NCBI RefSeq assembly: GCF_031834615.1
Contig: NZ_CP115543.1
Coordinates: 1,251,001-1,315,000 of the forward strand
Direction of reading: 5' to 3'
Origin: Stenotrophomonas aracearum
GTDB taxonomy: Bacteria; Pseudomonadota; Gammaproteobacteria; Xanthomonadales; Xanthomonadaceae
DNA length: 64,000 bases
Both the position numbers and the translations under genes were made by a program. Positions 17,987 to 28,135 of this stretch are shown one piece after another. The first letter of the stretch is position 1; each line of letters starts with the position of its first letter. The notes under the pieces were generated by a model. That model saw only the letters and a program-made list of their open reading frames with translations, made no database searches and was not told the origin of the DNA.

Positions 17987-20044
17987 TCACGCGGCGTTGC
18001 GCAGGAACTCCTCGGCGTCTACCGGCTTGCCCAGGTGATACCCCTGCAGCAGGTCGCAGCCCAGCTCGTTGAGGTACGCGCGTTGCCCGGCGGTCTCCAC
18101 GCCCTCGGCCACGATCTGCAGCTGCAGCGAGCGGCCCAGTGCGACGATCGAGGAAACGATCGCCGCATCCTCGGCGTTCTCTTCCAGTTCGCGCACGAAG
18201 GCGCGGTCGATCTTCAGTTCGGTGGCCGGCATGCGCTTGAGGTAGAGCAGGCTGGAATAGCCGGTGCCGAAGTCGTCGATGGATATCTTCACCCCCATCT
18301 CGGTCAGGCCATGCAGGATCTGCAGGCTCGCTTCCACGTCCTGCATCGCCGTGGTCTCGGTCACTTCCAGGGTGAGGAAGTGCGGCGCCAACGCGTGCTT
18401 TTCGAGCGTGGTCTTCACCGTTTCGAGCAGATTGGTCGAGGCGAACTGCAGCGGCGAAAGGTTCACCGCCATCGACCAGTCCGGATGCCCGGCGTCGTGC
18501 CACTGCCGCAGCTGCGCGCAGGCCTGGTCCAGCACCCAGTCGCCCAGCTGCAGGATCAGGCCGCTGCGCTCGGCGATGGGAATGAAGGTGTCCGGGCCCA
18601 GCAAGCCCAGACCCGGATGCTGCCAGCGCACCAAGGCTTCCGCCCCGATCACGCCGCCGCCGTCGGCGCGGAACTTGGGCTGGTAATGCAGCACCATTTC
18701 ATCGCGCTGCATCGCGCGGCGCAGCTCCTGCAGCAGCTTGAGCTGGCGGTTGGCGCTGACGTGCATGGCTTCGGTGAAGAACGTATGCCCGTTCCGGCCC
18801 GAGTCCTTGGTGTGGTACATCGCCGCGTCGGCGTGCGCCATCAGCTCGCGCTCGGTGGTGGCGTCGGTCGGGTACATCGCGATGCCCAGGCTGGCGGTGA
18901 CCTGCAGCTCCACGCCGTCGATCTCGAACGGCTCGCCCACCGTGGCGATGATGCGCTCGGCGATTTCGGCCGCATCTTCCGGTACGTCCAGCTGGATCAC
19001 GATGACGAACTCGTCGCCGCCCAGCCGCGCGAAGGTGTCGTGGCCGCGCAGCAGCCCCTTGACCCGTTCGCTGACCTGGATCAGCAGTTTGTCGCCGGTC
19101 TGGTGGCCGTAGGCGTCGTTGACCGCCTTGAATCCGTCGAGGTCGCAGAACATCACCGCGAAGCTGAAGTTGCGGCGCTTGGCCTTCTCGATGGTCTGCT
19201 CGATACGGTCCTGCAGCAGCATGCGGTTGGGCAGCTGGGTCAGCGGGTCGTGCAGGGCGGCCTGCATGAGCTTCTCGTTGGCCTGGGCCAGTGACTCGGC
19301 CAGCATGCCGGTGCGGGTGCGCATCTGGCGGTCGAACAGCGAGGCGATCAGCGCGATGCCCAGCGTGCCCAGGGTAGTGACGATGACCAGCACTGCCAGC
19401 CATTTGGTATCCAGGCCGTCGGCGTAGACGGCGCCGCAGATGCTGCCTTCGGGGAAGTGGGCTGCGGCCATGCCGGTGTAGTGCATGCCGACGATGGCCA
19501 ATCCCATCACCAGCGAGGCCAGCCCGCGCAGCAGCATCGGGCGGCGCGTTTCGGTGCGCAGGCGGAAGGCGATCCACAGGGCCGCGCCGGCCGCAACGAT
19601 GGCAATCAGGAGCGAAGCGGCGAACCACCACGGGTCATACTCGATGCCCGGTTCCATGCGCATGGCGGCCATGCCGAGGTAGTGCATGCAGGCGATTCCA
19701 AGCCCCATCAACACCGCGCCTGCTATGAGCCGTGGCCACGGCAGTGCGGCGTGCGAGACCAGCCAGAGCGCGTAGGCCGAGGCGCCGACCGACGCCGCCA
19801 GCGAGTACAGGGTAATGGCCAGGTCGTAGCCGACCGGAATGGGCAGGTGGAAGGCCAGCATGCCCACGAAGTGCATGGACCAGATGCCCAGGCCCATGGC
19901 GGCGGCGCCACCGGCCAGCCACCAGCGCGCCACGCGGCCTTCGGTGCTGGCCAGGCGGCCGGCCATGTCCAGCGCCGTGTAGGAGGCGAGGATGGCAACC
20001 AGCAGCGAGAAAACGACGAGACTCTGGCTGTAGGTGCCGGTCAT
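17987..20044 (-). CDS. MHYT-GGDEF-EAL cyclic-di-GMP signalling protein
   Basis: This 685-residue inner-membrane protein is predicted to make and/or break cyclic di-GMP. The N-terminal sensor has seven hydrophobic segments and three MHYT motifs (MHFVGM about 57, MHYLGM about 120, MHYTGM about 187), proposed to bind copper or sense a gas. The cyclase domain keeps an intact GGDEF (342-346) and an inhibitory RxxD site (RGHD, 333-336). The phosphodiesterase domain keeps EAL (469-471) and the DDFGTGYSS block. The architecture equals that of MucR of Pseudomonas aeruginosa. Both catalytic domains look active, so net direction cannot be predicted. It is transcribed divergently from radA. Confidence 0.93.
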   Translation of the reverse strand: MTGTYSQSLVVFSLLVAILASYTALDMAGRLASTEGRVARWWLAGGAAAMGLGIWSMHFVGMLAFHLPIPVGYDLAITLYSLAASVGASAYALWLVSHAALPWPRLIAGAVLMGLGIACMHYLGMAAMRMEPGIEYDPWWFAASLLIAIVAAGAALWIAFRLRTETRRPMLLRGLASLVMGLAIVGMHYTGMAAAHFPEGSICGAVYADGLDTKWLAVLVIVTTLGTLGIALIASLFDRQMRTRTGMLAESLAQANEKLMQAALHDPLTQLPNRMLLQDRIEQTIEKAKRRNFSFAVMFCDLDGFKAVNDAYGHQTGDKLLIQVSERVKGLLRGHDTFARLGGDEFVIVIQLDVPEDAAEIAERIIATVGEPFEIDGVELQVTASLGIAMYPTDATTERELMAHADAAMYHTKDSGRNGHTFFTEAMHVSANRQLKLLQELRRAMQRDEMVLHYQPKFRADGGGVIGAEALVRWQHPGLGLLGPDTFIPIAERSGLILQLGDWVLDQACAQLRQWHDAGHPDWSMAVNLSPLQFASTNLLETVKTTLEKHALAPHFLTLEVTETTAMQDVEASLQILHGLTEMGVKISIDDFGTGYSSLLYLKRMPATELKIDRAFVRELEENAEDAAIVSSIVALGRSLQLQIVAEGVETAGQRAYLNELGCDLLQGYHLGKPVDAEEFLRNAA

Positions 20045-20213
20045 GGAGAAGCCTGGGGGGACATGGGGAAGGAAAGGCGCGGGCGCCCGCCACGGTATCG
20101 GCCATGGCGGCGGAAGATTGAGTGGGGGCGTTCAGCCGGCGGTTGGGCGCACGTCTCGGTTGCTGCGACGCGGCTCGGCTATCCTGCCCGACAGAGAATG
20201 AATTGGAATTGAC

Positions 20214-21590
20214 ATGGCCAAGCGGCTTACCGCCTACGTGTGCACCGAGTGCGGCGCGGAATACAGCAAGTGGCAGGGACAGTGCACCGAATGCGGCGCC
20301 TGGAACGTGCTGAGCGAAATCACGCTGGAAAGCGCGGTGGCTGCCAAGTCGCCCGCCGCGCGCCGCTCGGGCTGGGCCGGCAAGGTCGATGCGCCGAAGA
20401 TCATGGCGCTCAAGGACGTGCAGCAGACCGAACACCTGCGCGTGAGCACCGGCATCGGCGAGTTCGACCGCGTGCTCGGCGGCGGCCTGGTCGAAGGCGC
20501 GGTGGTGCTGGTCGGTGGCGACCCGGGCATCGGCAAGTCGACGCTGCTGCTGCAGGCGGTGGCGAAGATGGCCGCCGGCTTGCCGGTGCTGTACATCACC
20601 GGCGAGGAGTCGCTGTCGCAGGTGGCCGGGCGCGCGGTGCGGCTGGACCTGCCGCTGGACAACGTCCACGCGCTGGCCGAAACCCAGGTGGAGGCCATCC
20701 TGCAGCACGCCAGCGCGGCCAAGCCGAAGCTGATCGTGGCGGACTCGGTGCAGACACTCTGGACCGAATCGCTCACTGCTGCGCCGGGCTCGGTGAGCCA
20801 GGTCCGCGAGAGTGCGGCGCGGCTGGTGCGGTTTGCCAAGGAAACCGGCACCGCCGTGTTCCTGGTTGGCCACGTGACCAAGGAGGGCGGCATCGCCGGC
20901 CCGCGCGTGCTCGAGCACATGGTGGACGCGGTGCTGTACTTCGAAGGCGAGAGCGGCAGCCGCTTCCGCCTGCTGCGCGCCTTCAAGAACCGCTTCGGTG
21001 CGGTCAACGAGCTGGGCGTGTTCGCGATGGGCGAGAAGGGCCTGAAGGAAGTCTCCAACCCTTCGGCGATCTTCCTCTCCGGCGGCAGCACCCGTCAGCC
21101 GGGCAGCTGCGTGATGGTCACCCGCGAAGGCACCCGGCCGCTGCTGGTTGAAGTGCAGGCACTGGTGGACGCCTCGCCACTGTCCAACCCGCGCCGCGTG
21201 GCGGTGGGCCTGGAACAGAACCGGCTGGCGATGCTGCTGGCGGTACTGCACCGCCACGGCGGAGTGCTGGTCGGCGACCAGGACGTGTTCGTGAACGTGG
21301 TGGGCGGCATCCGCGTGCAGGAAACCGCCGTGGACCTGCCGGTGCTGCTGGCGGTGCTGTCGTCCCTGCAGGACCGGCCGCTCGCCGAGAAGACGATTGC
21401 TTTTGGCGAAGTCGGCCTTTCCGGCGAGATCCGGCCGGTACCCAACGGCGAAGACCGCCTGCGCGAAGCCGCCACGCATGGCTTCAAGCGCGCCATCGTA
21501 CCCAAGGCGAACGCGCCGAAGACCGGCAGCGTGAAAGGCATGGAAGTAATCGCGGTAGAGCGTCTGTCAGAGGCCATCGACGCGATCTGA
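20214..21590 (+). CDS. radA: DNA repair helicase/branch-migration protein RadA
   Basis: This 458-residue RadA (Sms) protein processes recombination intermediates. The N-terminal four-cysteine zinc finger (C10, C13, C24, C27) is followed by a RecA-like ATPase with Walker A GGDPGIGKST (101-110), then the RadA-specific KNRFG motif (258-262). A Lon-protease-like C-terminal domain (from about residue 285, DLPVLLAVLSSL) completes the protein. The start ATG has family similarity from its first residues. It is divergent from the GGDEF-EAL gene and 55 bases upstream of the HSP90-like gene. Confidence 0.97.
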   Translation: MAKRLTAYVCTECGAEYSKWQGQCTECGAWNVLSEITLESAVAAKSPAARRSGWAGKVDAPKIMALKDVQQTEHLRVSTGIGEFDRVLGGGLVEGAVVLVGGDPGIGKSTLLLQAVAKMAAGLPVLYITGEESLSQVAGRAVRLDLPLDNVHALAETQVEAILQHASAAKPKLIVADSVQTLWTESLTAAPGSVSQVRESAARLVRFAKETGTAVFLVGHVTKEGGIAGPRVLEHMVDAVLYFEGESGSRFRLLRAFKNRFGAVNELGVFAMGEKGLKEVSNPSAIFLSGGSTRQPGSCVMVTREGTRPLLVEVQALVDASPLSNPRRVAVGLEQNRLAMLLAVLHRHGGVLVGDQDVFVNVVGGIRVQETAVDLPVLLAVLSSLQDRPLAEKTIAFGEVGLSGEIRPVPNGEDRLREAATHGFKRAIVPKANAPKTGSVKGMEVIAVERLSEAIDAI

Positions 21591-21645
21591 ATCCGTCGCC
21601 CTGCTGTGCTAGTTTTCCGCTACTGGATCCCACGAAAACGACTGC

Positions 21646-23502
21646 ATGCAAGACGACGCCCTGGATGTGACCGGCCCCAGCGAGATCCGCCGCGCCGGGG
21701 TCGACCTCAATGGATTGATGACGGTCCTCGGCAAGCACCTGTACTCCACTCCCGTGGTGGCGTTGCGCGAGCTGGTACAGAACGCGCACGATTCGCTGCT
21801 GCGGCGGCGCCTGGAGCAGCCTGGCTGGCAGGAAGCCGGCCGGATCGAGGTGCGCGGCGACGCGGCCAACGGCATCGTGCGCATCATCGATACCGGTGCG
21901 GGCCTGACCCAGCAGGAGATCCACGATTACCTGGCTACGGTGGGCGTGGGCTATACGCGCGGCCTGCGCCAGGCGGGCGCCGACGACGAAGGGTTGATCG
22001 GCATGTTCGGGCTGGGGTTCCTTTCCGCGTTCGTACTGGCGCGTCGGGTGACCGTGCGCACCACGTCCTACCAGCAGCCCGCGCTGGGCCACTGCTATGT
22101 CTCCAGCAATGCGGAGCAGTACACGGTGTCGCCGATGCCGGCCCGCGCGGTCGGCACCGAGGTGGTGCTGGAACTGCATCCCGGCTACGCCCATCTCGCG
22201 CAGGAGTCCAGGCTGCGCGACATCCTGGCACGCTACTGCGCGTTGCTGGGCGAACCGATCCACATCGGCCAGGACCCGCGCGCGGTCAATCCCGAGCCGC
22301 CGCCCTGGCGCCCACGGGCGGGGGTCGCACTGCACCCACTGCAGGCGCAGCGCCGCGCGCTGGAGTTTGCCGCGCAGTTCGAGCGCAGTTTCGAACCCAT
22401 TGCCTGCATGCCGCTGGGTGCCGGAGTTCAGAGCGACGCGGTGGGGCTCCTATGGGTACAGGATGGCGCAACCTACGGCACCAGCGACAACCGCAACCTG
22501 TCGGTGTTCGTGCGCGGGATGCTGCTGGACGACGATGCGCGCGATCTCCTGCCGCCCTGGGCCGGCTTCATCGGCGGCGTCATAGAGTCCGGCCGACTGA
22601 CGCCCACCGCCAGCCGCGAAGATCTGCAGCGCGATGACATCTACCACGCGGTCCAGCACGCCTTGTCGGAAGCGCTGATCGACGGGCTGGCAGGCATCGC
22701 CATGCAGCAGCCCGAGGCCTGGCGCCGGATACTGGCGCGGCACAATGAAGCGCTGCTGGGCGCATCACTCTGCGATGAGCGCCTGTTTTCGCTGCTGCTC
22801 GAGCACGTACGCATCCCCAGCTCGCACGGCGATGTCAAGGCCGGTGAGCTGAGGTCGGGGGGCGCGGTCCACGTGATCCTGGACAGCGGCGGCGGTTTCG
22901 AGGAAATGCTGTTCCGTGCGATGGGTGTACCGGTGGCGCATGGCAACCGCTATGCGGTGGTGCCTTTCCTGCGCCGCTGGGCCCAGGCCAAGGGCGTTCG
23001 CCTGGTAGAGCTGGGCACCGAACAGGGAAACCGGGCGCTGTTCCGTACCGACACCCTGCCAGAGGTGGAGCTCGACTGGTTGCAGACGCACCTGGGCGAC
23101 GGTGAGCAGCTGCTGCCCGCGCACTTCAGCCCGCTCGAGCTGCCGGTGGTGGTGGTGCCTGATCGCGATGCCGAGCTGAAGCGCCGCCTGGAAGACGACG
23201 AAAACAACAAGCGCGTCTCGACGGCCGCGCTGCGCCTGGCGCGCCAGTTCACCGCCCGGATTACCGCGCGGTCACCCACGCGCCTGTACCTCAACCTGGA
23301 CAATCCGGCCGTGCGCGCGCTGCTGGCCGCAATGCGCGCCGACCACCCGCAGGCGGCTGCGGCTGCGCGCCTGCTGCGCTCGGTGAAGGTCATCCTCGGC
23401 GCGCAGGGGCGCGCGCAGGACGACGGCGTGGCCAGTGGTGATCTCAATCGGGCATTCGGCGGCATTGCCGATGCGGTGCAGCAGATGCTGCAGGCGCGCT
23501 GA
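21646..23502 (+). CDS. HSP90-family (HtpG-like) ATPase paralogue
   Basis: This 618-residue protein has the three-domain layout of HtpG but is a divergent paralogue. The GHKL ATP pocket is intact: RELVQNAHDS with Glu 42 and Asn 46, DTGAG (82-86) and GMFGLGF (119-125). The middle domain keeps the ATP-contacting arginine in TASREDLQ (Arg 324) and the VFVRGMLLDDDARDLLPPW segment, equivalent to the IMDDAEQFMPNYLRF block of HtpG. The C-terminal dimerisation region is less conserved. An active ATPase is therefore expected. It begins 55 bases after radA and is followed after 40 bases by a large repeat protein on the same strand, probably a partner. Whether the genome also carries a canonical htpG cannot be seen here. 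Confidence 0.85.
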   Translation: MQDDALDVTGPSEIRRAGVDLNGLMTVLGKHLYSTPVVALRELVQNAHDSLLRRRLEQPGWQEAGRIEVRGDAANGIVRIIDTGAGLTQQEIHDYLATVGVGYTRGLRQAGADDEGLIGMFGLGFLSAFVLARRVTVRTTSYQQPALGHCYVSSNAEQYTVSPMPARAVGTEVVLELHPGYAHLAQESRLRDILARYCALLGEPIHIGQDPRAVNPEPPPWRPRAGVALHPLQAQRRALEFAAQFERSFEPIACMPLGAGVQSDAVGLLWVQDGATYGTSDNRNLSVFVRGMLLDDDARDLLPPWAGFIGGVIESGRLTPTASREDLQRDDIYHAVQHALSEALIDGLAGIAMQQPEAWRRILARHNEALLGASLCDERLFSLLLEHVRIPSSHGDVKAGELRSGGAVHVILDSGGGFEEMLFRAMGVPVAHGNRYAVVPFLRRWAQAKGVRLVELGTEQGNRALFRTDTLPEVELDWLQTHLGDGEQLLPAHFSPLELPVVVVPDRDAELKRRLEDDENNKRVSTAALRLARQFTARITARSPTRLYLNLDNPAVRALLAAMRADHPQAAAAARLLRSVKVILGAQGRAQDDGVASGDLNRAFGGIADAVQQMLQAR

Positions 23503-23542
23503 AACTTACATTGCAACGATACGCAACACAGGACGGCAACGC

Positions 23543-25843
23543 GTGGATATCTGGAACTGGGTGGGGAAGCTTCAGGACGACCTCGACGAGGCAGGACAGG
23601 CACAGGGCGCGCAGTTGCTGACGCGCTTGACCGATGAGGTCTGCGAGCTGCGCATGGACCGCGTGGATGCGCTGCTGCCGGAAGCGCGCGCGCTCGGCAA
23701 GACGCTGGCCAATCCCTGGGTGGAGGTATTCGTGGGCCATTGGGAACTGCGCAACCGGGTAGGCAATCGCCTCGAGGGCGAGGCGGCCTTGGGCGATACC
23801 GTTGCGTTGTTCGAACGTGCCCATCGCCCCGATACCGTGGAGTGTCCCCAGTCGGTGTGTGTCACCCAGGACCTGGCCGCCTGTTACGGCAATATCGACG
23901 GACCGGGGTGGGTGTCCGAACGCATCGAGGTGTGCGACGAAACGCTGGCGCGGATCGACCCGGGCTGGGCCTGTTACCAGTGCCTGAGCTGCGAGCGGGC
24001 GGACGCGATGATGGACGACGGCAACAGCCAGGGGGCGCTGGATTACCTGGATGCCCAGGCCAGCGCAGTGCTTGCCCACGGCGGCACGGTCGACGACAGC
24101 TTTCCGGAGATGCGCGTGAAGATCCTGCTTGGAAGTGGTCGCGCCGCCGAGGCGCTGGCGTTGATCGACCAGCGCCAGGGCGAGGTGGACGCAGGCGACT
24201 ACGACGAACCGGCCAACTGCAGCGTGCCACGCCGGCAGTCGCGCGCGTGGGCGCTGGCGCAGCTGGGCCGCGACGACGAAGCGTTGCAGGCGATGGTGCC
24301 TTGGGCGCAGTTGTCGCCCAACTACCGCCGCATGTGGGCGCACACGGTGGCCCTGCTGGTACGCAGGGCACCCGAGCGCAACAGCTGGGACCTGGGGCGC
24401 CGGCTCAGCCTGACCCTGGCGCACTTCGCTCAGGTTGGCGCGCACCGCATGGTGGTGGAAATCGCGGGCCTGTGCGTGGAGATGGCGCTGCAGCGTGGCG
24501 CGCCGTGGAGTGCACGACGCCATCTGGCGCTCGCCCGTGAGCACGTGACCCGGTTGCGACAGGACCGAGGTGCTGCGCAGGCGGTGGCGGCGATGGCGGC
24601 GGAGATCGACGCCGCTCCGGCTGCGGCCTCCGCGCCGGTGCCCGCCGAGCTGCTTCTGGAGTGGCTGGCAGGGCAGGACGGAAGCGGGCGTGACCCGGAA
24701 CGCGAGGCGCAGTGGCTTCTGCAGGCTACCCAGGAACGGCCGGAGGATGCCGCGCTTCTGGACATGGCGGCCTCGGCACTGGCTGCCTGTGGTGCCGGGG
24801 AGCAAGCGCTCGCACTGCTATGGGCCTTTGTCGAGCGCCATCCGCACCAGGATGTCGCCCCGGCGTATTCCCTGGCGCGCATGCTGGTGGAGCGCGGCGA
24901 CCAGGTCGGGCTCGACCGGCTGGTGCGGCACTACCAACGGCAGGTGCCAGCGTTCGCGCTGTGGTGTCATGCCCGGATGGCGCACAAGCTGTCTGACTGG
25001 ACGGCAGTGGAGCAGGCCTGTGCGGCGCTGCTTGCGCTGTCGCCCGACGCGCAGGAGGCGCGCAGCCTGCTGGCCGGGGCGCTGATGTCGATGGGCCGTT
25101 TCCAGGACGCCGCCGCCCACTATCGTCTGCTCACAGAAGCGACGGATGCGCCGCGCAGTGCGTACTGGGACCACATGACCGCCGCCAGCGCCGCCCGCGA
25201 TTGGGACGCCGTACGCGCGTCGGCCGCCGCGCTTGGCATGGCACTGGAGGGCAGCGAAGGTGTGGTCGAGGAGGCCTGGGGCACCGTGATCATCCGCTCC
25301 ATGGACCCGAACGATCCGATCGAATACTACGCACGCCGCACCGGCCCGGTCACGGCCCGGATCGTGGAAAACGCACCGTCCAACCGCCGCCAGCGGGTCG
25401 GCGACTGGGTCGTCTTCGACGCAGCGCTGGTCTACCCGGCGCCGGAAGATGAGGACGAACGCAGGCATTTCATGCCGACCTATCCTGAAATCCACCTGCT
25501 GGAAGAGGGCGGCTATGCAACCAGCTGGCTGGTGGACGGCGTGCATCCCGGCGAAGAGGCGTGGAACGCATTCTCCGAGGCCGTTGCGGCCCAGGGCTGG
25601 AAGCTGTGGACCCATAACCGGGACGATTACGAGGTGGTCGACACGCAGGCTGGCGACGTTGCGCTGCCGGGCGTTCTGTTCACCGTCGCCCAACCGCGCG
25701 GGCAGCTACCGCTGGTGCTGCACCGCTTCCTGCTCGAAGCCACTGTTGGCTGGCCTCACCGCATGTGCTGGCTGCGCTTGGCGGAGTCGTGCGATCAGGA
25801 CGAACAGCCACACCTGGACGTCATTGAGCGGTACGGTCTGTAG
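23543..25843 (+). CDS. Large TPR-like repeat protein paired with the HSP90 paralogue
   Basis: This 766-residue cytoplasmic protein of unknown function starts at GTG 23543, preceded by AGGA nine bases upstream. The first 620 or so residues are helical, with segments that look like TPR or TPR-related repeats, for example around EDAALLDMAASALAACGAGE and SPDAQEARSLLAGALMSMGR. The last 150 residues form a different, probably beta-containing domain with IEYYARRTGPVTARIVENAP and several Trp. It lies 40 bases after the HSP90-like gene, suggesting one transcript. TPR proteins are classic HSP90 co-chaperones in eukaryotes, so a client-adaptor role is a reasonable guess, not a demonstrated one. No signal peptide is visible. 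Confidence 0.75.
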   Translation: MDIWNWVGKLQDDLDEAGQAQGAQLLTRLTDEVCELRMDRVDALLPEARALGKTLANPWVEVFVGHWELRNRVGNRLEGEAALGDTVALFERAHRPDTVECPQSVCVTQDLAACYGNIDGPGWVSERIEVCDETLARIDPGWACYQCLSCERADAMMDDGNSQGALDYLDAQASAVLAHGGTVDDSFPEMRVKILLGSGRAAEALALIDQRQGEVDAGDYDEPANCSVPRRQSRAWALAQLGRDDEALQAMVPWAQLSPNYRRMWAHTVALLVRRAPERNSWDLGRRLSLTLAHFAQVGAHRMVVEIAGLCVEMALQRGAPWSARRHLALAREHVTRLRQDRGAAQAVAAMAAEIDAAPAAASAPVPAELLLEWLAGQDGSGRDPEREAQWLLQATQERPEDAALLDMAASALAACGAGEQALALLWAFVERHPHQDVAPAYSLARMLVERGDQVGLDRLVRHYQRQVPAFALWCHARMAHKLSDWTAVEQACAALLALSPDAQEARSLLAGALMSMGRFQDAAAHYRLLTEATDAPRSAYWDHMTAASAARDWDAVRASAAALGMALEGSEGVVEEAWGTVIIRSMDPNDPIEYYARRTGPVTARIVENAPSNRRQRVGDWVVFDAALVYPAPEDEDERRHFMPTYPEIHLLEEGGYATSWLVDGVHPGEEAWNAFSEAVAAQGWKLWTHNRDDYEVVDTQAGDVALPGVLFTVAQPRGQLPLVLHRFLLEATVGWPHRMCWLRLAESCDQDEQPHLDVIERYGL

Positions 25844-25863
25844 GGCCCAAAGGGCGCAACCGG

Positions 25864-26658
25864 CTAGCGGGAGCGCCCGAACACCAGCTCGATCGCAAAC
25901 TGGCTGCCAAAAAACGCCAGCAGCAGCAGCGCCATCGCCGTCAGCGTCCAATGCACGGCCTTGGCGCCGCGCCAGCCGTAACGGCGGCGGCCGATCAGCA
26001 GCACGCCGAACACGATCCACGAGAGCACGCTCAGCACGGTCTTGTGCACCAGCTTCTGCGCCAGCAGGTCGTCCACGAACAGTACCCCGGTGACCAGGGT
26101 CAGGGTCAGCAGCGCGAAGCCTGCCCCGATCACCCGGAACAGCAGCGACTCCAGGTCCGCCAGCGGCGGCAGCGCACGCAGCCAGGGCCGGAAGTCGCGA
26201 CGGCGCAGGGCGCGTTCCTGCAGCCACAGCATGATCGCCAGCAGCGCGGCCACGCTCAGCGTGGCGTAGGCCAGCAGCGCCATCCAGGCGTGCGTGGCCA
26301 GCTGCCAGCCCAGCGGCTTGCTCGGCGCGTGGCCATAGGCGTGGTACGCGCACAGCAGCACCGCCGCCATCGGGAACACCAGTACGCCCAGCGTCGCCAT
26401 GCGCCCGCGCGCGGCCACCAGCGAGGTCAGCCAGGCCATGCCCAGCCCGACCAGCGACAGCGCCGCGAAGAAGTGCATGTCCGGCCCGCCGCTGGTGCGG
26501 ATGGCCACCAGCGCGTGGTAGCTGCCGTGCAGGACCATGGCCGGGATCGCTGGCCACAGCCAGCCCGGGGAGGCGGCGGCGTCATCGCGCACCACCGCGC
26601 GCACCAGCAGGCCGGTGGCGGTCAGGTAGAGCAGGGTGGCGATGAGAACGATTGTCAT
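25864..26658 (-). CDS. CcsA-like inner-membrane protein (YpjD/CorE type)
   Basis: This 264-residue protein has eight hydrophobic segments and belongs to the cytochrome c assembly (CcsA/ResC) superfamily. Conserved histidine-bearing segments include MVLHGSYHAL, WQLATHAWMALLAYA and LVHKTVLSVLSW, and the GRRRYGWRG loop is typical. In many gammaproteobacteria this gene lies divergent from ffh, exactly as here. Related proteins such as YpjD are poorly characterised, and a direct role in heme delivery is not shown. It converges on the TPR-like gene with 20 bases between stops. Confidence 0.85.
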   Translation of the reverse strand: MTIVLIATLLYLTATGLLVRAVVRDDAAASPGWLWPAIPAMVLHGSYHALVAIRTSGGPDMHFFAALSLVGLGMAWLTSLVAARGRMATLGVLVFPMAAVLLCAYHAYGHAPSKPLGWQLATHAWMALLAYATLSVAALLAIMLWLQERALRRRDFRPWLRALPPLADLESLLFRVIGAGFALLTLTLVTGVLFVDDLLAQKLVHKTVLSVLSWIVFGVLLIGRRRYGWRGAKAVHWTLTAMALLLLAFFGSQFAIELVFGRSR

Positions 26659-26755
26659 CGTGCCAGTTTCTCATACAACGCGTGGCCCCGGGCCCGGCCC
26701 GGCGACCGGCTATACTGTGGGTCTCTTTGTCTTTCGTTCTGAACAGGTTGCCTCC

Positions 26756-28135
26756 ATGTTCGAGTCCCTGACCCAGCGCCTCTCCGGCACCATCGAGCGG
26801 CTGCGTGGCCGCGGTCGCCTCACCGAGGAAAACATCCGCGAGGCCACCCGCGAGGTCCGCATCGCGCTGCTGGAAGCCGACGTCGCCCTGCCGGTCGTGC
26901 AGGCACTGGTCGAGCGCATCAAGGTGCGCGCGGTCGGCCAGGAAGTGCTCAAGTCGCTGACCCCCGGCCAGGCGCTGATCAAGATCGTCCGCGACGAACT
27001 GACCGCGGTGATGGGCTCGTCCGCCTCGGACCTGAACCTCAACGTGCCGGCCCCGGCGATCATCCTGATGGCCGGCCTGCAGGGTGCGGGCAAGACCACC
27101 ACGGTGGGCAAGCTGGCCAAGCACCTGAAGGACAAGCGCAAGAAGAAGGTGATGGTGGTGTCGGCCGACGTCTACCGTCCGGCCGCGATCGAGCAGCTCA
27201 AGACCCTGGCCGACCAGGTCGGCGTGCTGTTCTTCCCGTCCAGCGCCGACCAGAAGCCGGAAGCCATCGTGCGCGCGGCGATTGACGATGCGCGCAAGTC
27301 GTTCGTGGACGTGCTGCTGGTCGATACCGCCGGCCGCCTGGCCATCGACGACGCGATGATGGCTGAGATCAAGGCCCTGCACGCAGCGGTCAATCCGGCC
27401 GAAACCCTGTTCGTGGTCGATGCCATGACCGGCCAGGACGCGGCCAATACCGCCAAGGCCTTCGGCGAGGCGCTGCCGCTGACCGGCGTGGTGCTGACCA
27501 AGACCGACGGTGACGCCCGTGGCGGTGCCGCGCTGAGCGTGCGCTACATCACCGGCAAGCCGATCAAGTTCGTCGGTGTCAGCGAAAAGCCGGACGGCCT
27601 GGACGTGTTCCACCCGGACCGTATCGCCAGCCGCATCCTGGACATGGGCGACGTGCTGTCGCTGGTGGAGCAGGTCGAGCAGCAGGTCGACAAGGACAAG
27701 GCGCAGAAGCTCGCCGAGAAGGTCGCCAAGGGCAAGAAGTTCGACCTGAACGACATGCGCGACCAGCTCGAGCAGATGCAGAACATGGGCGGCATCGGCG
27801 GCCTGATGGACAAGCTGCCGGGCCTGGGCCAGATCCCGGAGCACCTCAAGCAGCAGGTCAGCCAGGGCAAGGAAGTGCCGCGCATGATCGCCATCATCAA
27901 TTCGATGACCAAGAAGGAACGCCGCAACCCGGGCCTGCTCAACGGCTCGCGCCGCGCCCGCATCGCGCGCGGTTCCGGCCTGACCCCGGCCGACGTCAAC
28001 AAGCTGATGAAGCAGTATCAGCAGATGGAAAAGATGATGAGCAAGATGGCCGGCGGCGGCATGAAGGGAATGATGCGCAGCATGAAGGGCATGATGGGCG
28101 CCATGGGCGGCCGCGGCGGCCTCCCCTTCCGGTGA
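26756..28135 (+). CDS. ffh: Signal recognition particle protein Ffh
   Basis: This 459-residue SRP54 GTPase targets ribosomes making membrane proteins to the inner membrane together with 4.5S RNA and FtsY. The N domain begins [17 protein letters not shown]-domain motifs include [20 protein letters not shown] and [10 protein letters not shown]. The C-terminal M domain is rich in methionine ([20 protein letters not shown]) and binds signal peptides. The ATG at 26756 is chosen by family alignment; a frame extending upstream has no similarity. A TATACT -10 hexamer lies at 26711-26716. An intrinsic terminator follows, located inside the start of the next coding sequence. Confidence 0.97.
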   Translation: MFESLTQRLSGTIERLRGRGRLTEENIREATREVRIALLEADVALPVVQALVERIKVRAVGQEVLKSLTPGQALIKIVRDELTAVMGSSASDLNLNVPAPAIILMAGLQGAGKTTTVGKLAKHLKDKRKKKVMVVSADVYRPAAIEQLKTLADQVGVLFFPSSADQKPEAIVRAAIDDARKSFVDVLLVDTAGRLAIDDAMMAEIKALHAAVNPAETLFVVDAMTGQDAANTAKAFGEALPLTGVVLTKTDGDARGGAALSVRYITGKPIKFVGVSEKPDGLDVFHPDRIASRILDMGDVLSLVEQVEQQVDKDKAQKLAEKVAKGKKFDLNDMRDQLEQMQNMGGIGGLMDKLPGLGQIPEHLKQQVSQGKEVPRMIAIINSMTKKERRNPGLLNGSRRARIARGSGLTPADVNKLMKQYQQMEKMMSKMAGGGMKGMMRSMKGMMGAMGGRGGLPFR

